The position numbers were made by a program, and so were the translations under genes. The notes beneath the pieces are model-generated. The model made no database searches and was not told where the DNA came from. It worked only from the letters and a program-made list of their open reading frames with translations. A stretch of DNA of 64,000 nucleotides from Neocallimastix lanati (nom. inval.). Lineage: Eukaryota; Neocallimastigomycota; Neocallimastigomycetes; Neocallimastigales; Neocallimastigaceae. This document shows, one piece after another, positions 48,015 to 57,815 of the stretch; within the stretch, counting starts at the first letter, position 1; each line of letters starts with the position of its first letter. The stretch covers positions 83,824 to 147,823 of the forward strand of contig JACVTC010000225.1 in NCBI GenBank assembly GCA_016946835.1, in the 5' to 3' direction.

Positions 48015-48573
48015 TGTAATAGCTATACTAAAACTAAAATTAATTAATATAACTATTATCTACAATTTTAATATTATTTTTACATAATATTAAAATCGAG
48101 AAAATAAAATTAAAAAAAAATAAAAATTATACTTAATTATGTGGAGTTTATTATAAGTAAATATAATAAACAATAACTCAGTAGGTAGATTAGTAGTTGG
48201 AAATATTTAAAAAAACTTTTATGATTAATAATATTTTTTTTTGATATATAAATATAAAATTTATTTTATTTGTTATTATTTATTATATTTTCTTAAAATA
48301 ATAACTCTTGATTTCTCAAAGAGAATTCAAGAGTCCTATTTATATTTTTTAAAAAATTAATCGGTTAAATAAATTTGTTTTCTAATCTTAACAAAAAATC
48401 TATTTAGGAAAAGATTAGAAGAAAAACCTAAATAGTTTTTCGATCAATATTCTAATCATATTGATCATCGTATAATTAAAGAAAACCTATTTGTTAGGAA
48501 AAACATTAATTACCGATTTTCTAATTAATTATAAAATATTAAATATTGATAGGATAGGAATTAATAAAAAAAA

Positions 48574-48605
<32 letters not shown>

Positions 48606-48985
48606 CATTTAAAAAATAAAGATTAAATAATATGATAGATTAGATACATTTATAGTTTATAATACATTATAAAATACATAATTCATTTTAATTAAAATAA
48701 ATAATATTTTTATTGTAAAATATTAAATACAAATTTATATAATTTTTTGTAAAAATTCTATTTAAATGAATAATAATAATATGTAAATAAATTTAGATCA
48801 ATATATGAAAATATAACTATTAAATAAATTTATAAGTTAAAATCAATGAATATATTAATTATTATTTAAATAAATATTTTTTAAAAATAATTATTATTTT
48901 ATAAATAATTATAAATTATTAATTATTTTTCATTAATTATAAGAAATATTAATTATTCATTATTGAATAATTATGATTTCTTACA
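48015..48985 (-). mobile_element. Solo LTR-like unit B3 (971 bp)
   Basis: TGTAATAGC...TTTCTTACA, flanked by CTGTT (48010-48014, 48986-48990), inserted over the right end of C1. Contains a 30-base T-rich run near 48575-48605 and hairpins at 48304-48334, 48400-48435 and 48442-48466. Confidence 0.85.
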
Positions 48986-49816
48986 CTGTTCTTATGATAC
49001 AAATAATAAATAAAAAATAAATAAAAAATTAAATAAACTATTAAGATTAATTAATAAATAAATAAGAATAAAATATTAAAGTATTAAAATATATAATAAG
49101 GAAATTAAATATGTATAAATAACTAAATTATTTAAAATAATGTATTAATTGTATTTATTTAATATTGTAATAGTAAACAATTAGATATATTATTATAAAT
49201 AATTAAAATTATATTTATTATTATTTTATATTTTTATTATAAAATTTTTATTATACTTTATTATATTTTTATTATTATCTTATATTAAATATTATATTAA
49301 AATTATATTTTATTGTATTTTATTATTATAAAATTATTATATTTTTGTTATTATATTTTTATTATATTTTATATTTTTATTTTTACTCCAATCAAATAAA
49401 TGTTTTAAAGATATAAAAAGAACAAAGTAAAACAATACTTTAGTTCTTCCTCTTCTTTCAACTTTATTTTTATATTTTTCTTTTAATTTTTCAAGAATGA
49501 AATAGTAAATATTTAATATTAGTATTAATAAATAATTAAATAAATAATTATATAAAATTAAATTGTTCTCTAGTTAAATTGATTAGTTTTGTTTTTGTGT
49601 TTTATTATAGTTAAGGATAAAAATAATTTTGGTTAGTTTAAATATTTAAATTTGTTAGGTAATTTAGTTTTAATTTAGAGATAAATTTTATTAAAATATT
49701 TATTTAAGTTATTTATATTAGAATATTTAAAATAATATTTATTTTGTTAGTGAAAAATTAAATTTTTAATTATTAGAATATATTATTTTTTTTTATAATC
49801 TTCAATTCTGTACCAC
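48986..49816. other. AT-rich spacer between LTR clusters, no gene
   Basis: No ORF of interest. A pyrimidine-rich patch (TTCTTCCTCTTCTTTC) lies near 49444. It may be part of the 5' LTR region of the Ty3 element that starts again after 51840. Confidence 0.4.
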
Positions 49817-49821
49817 TGTGA

Positions 49822-50800
49822 TGTAACAATTTAATTAAAAAATTATAATTAAATTATTAATCATTAATATTAGCTCTAACTGTTAATATTAAAGGTTTAG
49901 AAAAGAATCATACTTACCTATGGTTCTTTCTAATTTTCGAGTTTATTATAACGAATTATAATAGACGAAACACTAAAATTGATAAAGAAAAGTTTTAATT
50001 ATAAAATCTGTTTTATTAAAATAATTTGTTTTATTATTTATTAGAAATTTTAAATGTTAAAACTATTGTTATTATTATTATATTATAATTGTTATAATAA
50101 TAACTCTTGATTTCTCAAAGAGAACTCAAGAGTCTTATTTATACTTTTTTGTCAAAATAAGGTTAAAATCAAAAGGGGTTCTAATCTTAACAAATCTCTT
50201 ATCTAGGAAAAGACTAGAAGAAAAACCTAGATAAATTTTTTTATCGATATTCTATCCATATCGATCATCGCGTTAATTAAGTAAAACCGATTATTTTTAA
50301 GAAGTAATTGGAAAAACCTTAATTAACCGATTACTTAATCTTATATAATGATCGAAAATAAAAGAATAAAATAATGAAAATTATTTCGATCATAAAATTT
50401 AAAATTTAATCTATTTAGTTCTATTTTATAGAACTTTACATAAAAAATATAAAACAATGCATTAATAATAAAATACATGATTAATACAATACGGAATACA
50501 TGATAGAATACAGAATAGTGTTTTTGTTTATGATTTAATAAGTGAGAGAAAACTAAAACTAATAAATTTAATAATTAAGTGAATAATTAAATAAATTTAA
50601 TATTATTTTAAATGTATAAAAATTATTTAATTAAATAAATTTTTAATATTAAACTAAATAAAATTTTAATATATAGTTAAATAAATTATTAATTATAATT
50701 AAGTGTATAAATGAAATATGAATTAAATAAAAGTTATATTAATTATAACCTAACTAAGAAAATATAATTATTTTGTTAAAAATAATTATAGATTCTTACA
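49822..50800 (-). mobile_element. Solo LTR-like unit B4 (979 bp)
   Basis: TGTAACAATT...GATTCTTACA, flanked by TGTGA (49817-49821, 50801-50805), inserted over the left end of C2. Hairpins at 50103-50133, 50199-50234 and 50243-50265. Confidence 0.85.
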
Positions 50801-50802
50801 TG

Positions 50803-51839
50803 TGATAAATAACAAAATTATTAAATTAAAATAAATAATAAAGAACAAATTCTTGTCTAACTTAACCCAAAAATTAATCCATTCTAAAAAAAAAATTAAA
50901 TCCATATTAAAGAAAATTTTATTAAATAAAAATTATTAAAATAAAATAAAAAAATTAATTAATCATTAATAATTTTAATTAAAAACTAAAATAAATTAAT
51001 AAATAATATTTTTCTAAAACTACAAATAAACAAAATAATAAACAAATTTAATAAATTATAAATAACAAATAAACAAACTTACAAACATCTCAAAATTAAA
51101 ATTAAATAGTTAAATAATTTTTAAGTTACTTTTATTTAAAATAATGATTATTTTATTTATTTTATAACTCAACTTTTATAAACAAATTGTAATTAAAATA
51201 ACATTTTAAAACTCATCTTTATTAATATTTTAATTGTAAATATTGTTTAATTTAATAATAAATTATTCTTTATTTCTCTTTTATTAATTTTATTATTTTT
51301 AATGTAAATAGTTTAAAATCAAAGACAAATATAAAAACATGTAAATATTTCTTATAAATTATTCTTTATTATTAATTATTTAATAAAATTATTATGGATA
51401 TTTTATTAGTTTTAATAATCAAAAAGTATGATTATTAATTATTTAATAAATTATTATAGATATTTTATTAGTTTTTAATAATCAATTTTTTATGATTATT
51501 AATTATTTTGATAAATTATTATATATTTTATTAGTTATTAATAATCAATTTTATTATTAAAATTTAAAATAAATTAGTATAAATAATAAATATTTCATTT
51601 TATTATTTTATTAGTTTTTAACAATTATTTTATTAATTTAAACAAAATTAATTATTAAATAAATAAAGATTAATATTAAAATAAAAATAAATTTTTTTAA
51701 TAAAACATTTTTGTGTTTAATAATAAAACATATTTATTTTTTTTTTAAATTTCTTAAATCAATTTTATTCAGTATTTATCCTTTTATTCACTTCTACAAA
51801 ATTTAATTTTTGTAGATTAAGAATATCAGGTATAAATCA
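50803..51839 (+). mobile_element. Solo LTR-like unit C2 (1037 bp)
   Basis: Near-identical to C1 over its whole length (few substitutions and small indels). Target duplication ACTG at 49815-49818 and 51840-51843. The pair's high identity implies recent insertion or recent duplication. Confidence 0.85.
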
Positions 51840-51843
51840 ACTG

Positions 51844-52588
51844 TGAGCCATTACATTCAGAAAAATATTAAATTACTAATAAACTACTTATAAATTTAAT
51901 AAATGTAAATAAACTTTAATTAATTAAATAACGTAAATAATGTTATGTTTAATATAAAAATATAATTAAACTTATTTTAACGTAAATAATTTTAGATTTA
52001 ATATAAAAATATAATTAAACTTTATATTAATTATAAATAGTAAATATTAGGTTATTGTTTATACTTTATTTATAAATAACAAATTAATAAATTATTGTTT
52101 ATTTTTAGTTATAAATATATATATAAAAAAAAATAATAATTTTTTTTAGTTAGGAAGTTTTTTTTTTTTTTTTTGTAATAAGAAAAAAGAATAAATAATA
52201 TTATAGGATTATATATAGATAATTAATAATATTGTTAAATTTGTTATTTTCTTTCATATTATTATAAAATTTAAAAAGAAATTATTATTGTTTATTATAA
52301 TGTACATTTAAAAGAAAATTAATTATTAATAAATAATCTATATTGATAATAAAACAAAATAAAATAAAAACAAATTAAAATAAATAGTTTTATAAACAAT
52401 TCAATTTAAGAATATAATATTTTACTACTTTATCGTAATAATATTTCGTGCCAAACATTTATGGTGGAGAATCCGGGCGCTCTGTAAAATATTATGAAAA
52501 TTAAATAGAAAAAAAAAATAATAATATATATGTATATAAGAAATAATAAATATTGCAATAGTAATTCAATACTTATCATAATTTAATA
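51844..52588 (+). other. Likely 5' LTR end and leader of a Ty3 element
   Basis: An LTR end is suggested at CGTGCCAAACA (to about 52457), because a primer binding site follows at 52462. The LTR start was not located. The leader runs to the gag ATG at 52589. Confidence 0.4.
52462..52480 (+). promoter_or_regulatory. tRNA primer binding site
   Basis: TGGTGGAGAATCCGGGCGC. Its complement ends CTCCACCA like a mature tRNA 3' end. It shares TGGTGGAG with the site at 19449. Confidence 0.75.
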
Positions 52589-53625
52589 ATGTTGGACTCT
52601 TCTAAAATTAAAAGGGAACTTCCACGTTTAGAAGATTATAAGAAAAATGTATTGGAGTGGGTGGATGATATTAAGGAATATCTTCTTTTATATGACATTA
52701 CGGAACCAAAGAAAGCATTTACTTGGGTATTAGCTGCAGTAGAAGATGATGTTAAGGATGTAATCCGTTCCTTAGTTATCAAGCGCAATGGAGAAGAACG
52801 TTATCCCAAATTTAGTCAAATCAAAAAGGTTGTTGAAGAATATCTGGAAATTACAGAAGGGGATAAGTGGTCAGTATTAAGGAATTTAATAATAGAGGAA
52901 GAAGAAACTATTAAACAGTTCAATCACCGTTACAGGAAGTTATACCATAATCTTAGCCTTGATTACCAGAAGTTAATAACAGTAAAAGAATATAAGGAAT
53001 CTATAAGCCCAAGAGTTTTTCCATGTTTCCAAGTATCTATAGCTAAGGTAGGATTTTACAAGAGGCCTACGAAATTGCTGAGCTTGCAGAAACCACCGAG
53101 AGAGAAATACAAGAAAGAAATGAGAGCCTTCAGCAGAAGAAAAGAAGAAATATCAGAAATGTATCCATGTTTACACAAACAGGAAATTTTATGGCTAACC
53201 ATCCCATTTATAAGAATTTTAAAACTGAAGATGGAGTCTACCGACGTTTTAACTACGAGAGACTCTCATTGAATAAAAGGGAAGATGAATGGGGTTACAT
53301 AAGAAATTCTTCTGGATATAAAAGATATAACAGTCGTGGGCAACAACGAACAAGCTATCAATACAATAACAATCGCGAAACCACTACCAAGAATTTAGGT
53401 AGTATTCTAAAGCAGGATCAAATTATTACGCCCAGTGTGAATCAAGAAATGTCAAAAAGGGTGACCATAGCTGCTAATGATCAGGAAATTACGGTACCAT
53501 CTACAAAGAAGCTTAGTTCTACTGTTAAGTGTTTTAGGTGTAAACAACTTGGCCATAAGTCTTCAGAATGTCGTTATTCCTTTAAGGAATTAGCCGAGAT
53601 GGAGGAAAAGGGCCTTTTAAATTAG
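52589..53625 (+). pseudogene. gag: Ty3/gypsy gag with one internal frameshift
   Basis: Residues from 52589 give a capsid domain (VLEWVDDIKEYLLLYDIT; IKKVVEEYLEITEGDKW; FNHRYRKLYHNLSLDY). Near 53045 the frame shifts by an indel and continues as LQEAYEIAELAETTERE into MFTQTGNFMANHP at 53167. A CCHC knuckle (CFRCKQLGHKSSEC) lies near 53530 and the frame ends MEEKGLLN-stop at 53623. It is homologous in layout to gag at 20184 but lacks the Asn-rich tract. The stop is preceded by a slippery heptamer. Confidence 0.85.
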
Positions 53626-53645
53626 ATGTTGGGAGAAGGAAAACT
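53616..53645 (+). promoter_or_regulatory. Programmed -1 ribosomal frameshift signal (gag/pol)
   Basis: Heptamer T-TTA-AAT at 53616-53622 is in phase and immediately before the gag stop TAG. The -1 frame continues K-L-D-V-G-R-R-K-T-S, matching K-L-D-N-G-R-R-L-T-S at 21305. Downstream GAAG and CTTC can pair over a 5-nt loop, as in the other element. Confidence 0.8.
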
Positions 53646-54285
53646 TCCAGTAACCAAACCAATCTCTTTACCATTAATCAAGGGATCACCGGGCAAAACC
53701 AGGAACCAGCCAACCCCCCCAAAGAAGTCACCATCCCAGCGGTGAAGAAGAATAATACTAGAACCTCAAAACCAATCCCATATTCAAGACCAGGGACAAA
53801 TAATTCAAGGGGACAATTTAAATTAACTGAAAACCCAGCTCCGATACTTACACCTGCCATGGTACGTAATATTCAAGTGGATGGAATGCAGGGAATCAGA
53901 ACGGAGAAAGAAACAAGGAATGCCGAAAGAAAGGATGAAGTAAAAACGGAAGGGGAACTAGTCAAGGAAGGATCCGAAGCAGCAAGAAGTACAGCACGAT
54001 TAGATCAGTTAGATGTATCTCACTTGGCGGAAATGAGGATTGACACTGTGAAACGGATAAATAAAATAAAGAAGAGAAAGGAAATTCAAGAGGCTGAACA
54101 AAAAAATGAAAGTCAGGGCTTGGTGGAACGAGTAGAGAACTTGGAGCGCCATATTCGTATGATGGATGGATTTGAGGATTTTCCAATAGATGATCTGGTA
54201 GATAAAGTTGCTTCTACAGAGGTAGTTACGAAATTAGTGCACTTACTTGATTTATTTCCAAAATTTCGTTCAGCTTTTCTCAAAA
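53626..54285 (+). pseudogene. N-terminal part of Ty3/gypsy pol, truncated before protease
   Basis: In the -1 frame relative to gag. The first 130 residues are Lys/Glu/Pro-rich; the stretch RMMDGFEDFPIDDLVDKVA, then LVHLLDLFPKFRSAFLKKL, corresponds to EGVEPYDIVEELRN, then LAQLLGISSALRADV, of the pol at 21506. It stops being Ty3-like at about 54285, before protease, where MULE sequence begins. Confidence 0.75.
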
Positions 54286-55493
54286 AACTGATGTGTCTAT
54301 ATCAGTAGCAAATCATAAAATTAAGGAAGAAATTAAGAAAAATTCAATTCCTATGGATATAAAACCTAAACATATATTTAATGCCGTTTCTCAAGAAATG
54401 GGACTTATATGTCCTGAATATAGTACAATTAGATCCCAAATAATAAGAAATATAAATAAACAATTTCCTCCAAACATAAAAAGTTTTGATGATATTCCCA
54501 TTGAATCAGAATATTATAAAACGAAAAGAAATGAAAATTTTATGATATTTAAAAATACTGATCTAATAATCTTTCAATCACCATTCAAAGCATATTTATT
54601 TTCGAATTATCATAAAAATATATTTGCGGACGGTACATTTTATGCAGCACCGAAATTTAGTTATCAGTTATTAATAACAGGAACTTATGTTGGGGAATTT
54701 AATATGTTTTACACTACTTCCATTTCTATATTAAAAAATAAAAAACAATCTACATATGAAACATTATTTAAAGAAATAAAAAAAAATGCAAATAAATTTA
54801 GGAGTAATACATTAATTACTACAATTAATTTTCATTGTGATTTTGAACAAGGTATATCTAATGCCGCAAAAAAAGTTTTTCCCAATATAAATATTAAATA
54901 TTGTGTTTAGTATTACAAAAGATCATTAGAAAAACAAAAAAATATATTATGTTATCATGAAGTGAAGAATAATAATGATGTATATATTTATTATAAAGCT
55001 ATTTCTAACTTACCGTTTATAAACCCTAACTATATATTTGATATTTATATTATAATAAAAAGAATTTGTCAAAAAAAAGTATAATAATTTTCTGCAATTT
55101 TTAGAATATTTTAATAAAAATTATTTACTTAAATATAATGTTAATAATTGGAATTATTATGAAAATATAGAGCATTTAACAAACAATGCATCAGAATCTA
55201 ATAATAGCTACTTAAATAATATATTTCCAAATAAACCTTTATTTTATAAATTAATATATATATTAAAAGAAGAAGAAAACTTATCTTATAATGATTATCA
55301 AAGGATAACTAAAGGAACTTGGAAAAAAAAGCAAAAAATATTTAGTGCAACTGATGAAATTTAAATTTTAATTGAAAATTACAAAAATAAGGAAATAAAT
55401 TTATTTTATAATGGATGCAACAGAAATGAATTAATTAAATTATGGAAAGAATGTTTAATTGATTTAAACGATATAAATATTAATTTAAAATAA
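54286..55493 (+). pseudogene. MULE-type DNA transposase remnant
   Basis: Open from about 54278 as QKTDVSISVANHKIKEEI. FADGTFYAAPKFSYQLL carries the first catalytic Asp and FHCDFEQGISNAAKKV the second; LTNNASESNNSYLNN supplies the Glu, giving the DDE arrangement of Mutator-like (MULE/FLYWCH-type) transposases. An in-frame TAG at 54908, a frameshift near 55075, and a TAA near 55362 break it. The N-terminal zinc-finger part is absent, so it is 5'-truncated at the junction with Ty3 pol. No terminal inverted repeats were recognised. Such enzymes cut and paste DNA elements in the nucleus. Confidence 0.75.
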
Positions 55494-56302
55494 ATAATCT
55501 TAATTTAAAAAAATGCTAGAAAAATACAAATTTATTTACCTATTGTGTTTATTTAATAATCTTAATAGAAATTATCTTTTAGTTATTTTTATTAAGTAAT
55601 TTATAACTAAAACCGATTTATTTGATACTAGTTAAAATTTTATTAATATCAATATCAATATTATATTATTATATATTTTATTAATATCAATATACTTTTC
55701 AGAATTAATTGTGTTATTAAAAATATTAAATTCAATAAAAGATTTTTATTATTTTATTAAAATTCTAATTGTTATTATTATATTTTAATAATTATTGATT
55801 CATATTGATCAAACATTATAAATATTACTATGCAAATAATTAATTATTTTAATAAGATCAATTATTCAACTCTTATTGTTTTAATTTTTAATTATTATAT
55901 TATTTAAATTAATATATATATATATCGTTTATGAAAATATGAATTATAAATAATTAAAATTATTTACTTTTCATTTAAATTTTTTTATTTACTATAATAA
56001 AATATAATAATTTAAAGACAAATGTTATTATAACTAAAATTTTTTTTTTTAGAAAAATAAATGAAAAAAAATTAAAATATATGATTCCTATATATATAAA
56101 ATAATTATTATATTTTTATTTTATTTTATTTTATTTTATTTTATATTTATTTTACCTATATACTTTATTATTTAATATTTTTAAATATGTTAAACTTATA
56201 TATATTTATATGGTTTATATATTATCTTAATTTTTAAAAAAATAATATTTATTTTAATAATAAATTTAAAATTAATCTATAAAAAATCTATTTTTTATTT
56301 AT
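55494..56302. other. AT-rich intergenic, no gene seen
   Basis: Contains a TTTTA tandem repeat near 56115-56145. It holds the 3' flank of the minus-strand gene fragment ending at 56303. Confidence 0.6.
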
Positions 56303-56475
56303 TTAACCACGCCAACACCAACCATATTCAGTAAGACAGTATTTACCAACTATATCATAAACACGAGCATCACGATTAACATAACCTCTCCATGAAAATC
56401 CACCTCTTGTGTTATTTGGTGTGTAATAACATCCATTTTTGGTACTTATATGTCTAGTGTAACGAAACTCATAAC
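56303..56475 (-). pseudogene. 3' end of an unknown Cys/aromatic-rich gene cut by the chromovirus
   Basis: The last 57 codons of a minus-strand frame ending in TAA at 56303. The peptide includes KNGCYYTPNNTRGGFSWRGY and VGKYCLTEYGWCWRG: several Cys, Trp, Tyr and Gly, with codon use unlike random AT DNA. The frame runs into the LTR at 56476, so the ATG seen 8 codons inside the LTR is not the real start. The composition suggests an extracellular Cys-rich domain, but no family is recognised. The 5' part of the gene should lie beyond the right LTR, outside the window. Confidence 0.55.
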
Positions 56476-57033
56476 TGTAACAGATACATGGTAACTTCAA
56501 GCCTATCCAATGATAGTTCTTTGGTTACGTAACGTATCTCTAAACAGCTAGCAATTTCGGCTAATCAAATAAAATCTTTTATTACTTTCGTACATTAAAT
56601 TTTATTATTTTATAAATAATTATATAGTTAAATATTTATTTAAATATATTTTATTTAGTGATTAGTAAACTAAGTTAAATTAAATTATTTACCAATCATA
56701 ATATTATTGACATGTATAAATAATAATTGAACTTGTAACTGTAACGCACTAGCGTTACTATTAACGTAAATTGTTATTATAAATATTAATATTAATAAAT
56801 AAAAATATAATTATTAAATAAAAAATATTACTCAGTGTAAGCCCAGTAACTAATAACAAATAAAGTTATAAAGTGCTGCGCTATATTCTCGTGTAATAAG
56901 AAATAATAATTATAGAATTAATTAAATTTAGTGTTTATTATTAACAACTCGAATAGAGAGGTGTTAAGTTATCTTAGCCTTTAAATTTAGTTATTATTCG
57001 TTATTTTAGTTAATAATAAACTTACCTTTTACA
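56476..57033 (+). repeat. 5' LTR of chromovirus A (558 bp)
   Basis: TGTAACAGATACATGG...CTTACCTTTTACA. Contains the hairpin GTAACGC/GCGTTAC near 56740-56757, also present in the other two A copies. No TGG-type primer site follows it. Confidence 0.92.
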
Positions 57034-57815
57034 ATAGTAACGCTTTATAACTAAATAGCTGATAATAATTAAATAAAAATTTAAACGCTAAGTAATAATT
57101 TAATAGATAGAATAGTTAGTTTTATAAAATAAAATTAATATTTAAAAAAAAAATAAATCATAGTTTATTTATTTTCTTTGTTTACTTTTATTTGTATAAC
57201 TTAGAAAATTTTTGACACAAAATTTTACGCCACAATACGTAGCGGAGGAAGCCACAAAAAATTTTAGTTAAAAAAAAAAAAAAAAAAAAAATTTTTTTTT
57301 TTGGCTTCAAAATAAAATTTTGATCAAAAATTTAAAAATTTAAATTTTTTAAAATTTCGCATATCCGAAATTTAATTTATTAATAATTTAATTATAAATC
57401 GTTATTTAATTTAAAAATTTTAAATTTTTGGTAGTACCGATTTTTAATTAATAAAAATTTCGTACTTTACCAAATAAAATTCGCTTTTGCTTGATAGGTA
57501 GTCATTTTTTTGTACAAATTTATATTTGCAGTGACTCGGGAAGCGAAAGAAAAATTTTTAAAATAATTATTTATTTAAATTATTAATTTTTATACATTTA
57601 ATTTTAAAAAAAAAAAAAAATTTATTTCTTTTATTTTATTTTTTATTTATTTTATATTTTATATTTTTATTTTAAAAAAAAAAAAAAAAAAAATTAAGTG
57701 GACGATTATATCAACTAAATAAATTTAAGTGAGCGAATAAATTATAATCTTTTAAATAAACTAAAAGTGAGTGGATATATTTATAATTACCAGATAAATT
57801 ATTAAGAAAAAGTAA
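57034..57815 (+). other. Untranslated leader of chromovirus A
   Basis: Contains A and T runs (about 57268-57303, 57606-57622, 57674-57693). Directly after the LTR, CTTTATAACT can pair with AGTTATAAAG inside the LTR (near 56864-56873), a possible self-priming arrangement in place of a tRNA site. No ORF. Confidence 0.4.

Noticed and set aside
46293-48985. B2-C1-B3 as one non-autonomous LTR element with C1 as internal region
   Set aside because: B2, B3 and C1 each have their own, different target duplications (CTGTG, CTGTT, ACTG), so they are separate insertions.
53678-54186. Minus-strand ORFs of 60-74 aa
   Set aside because: They are antisense shadows of the Ty3 pol fragment on the plus strand.
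56303-56500. 65-aa ORF as an independent gene
   Set aside because: Its ATG and first 8 codons lie inside the chromovirus LTR; only 56303-56475 is older gene sequence.
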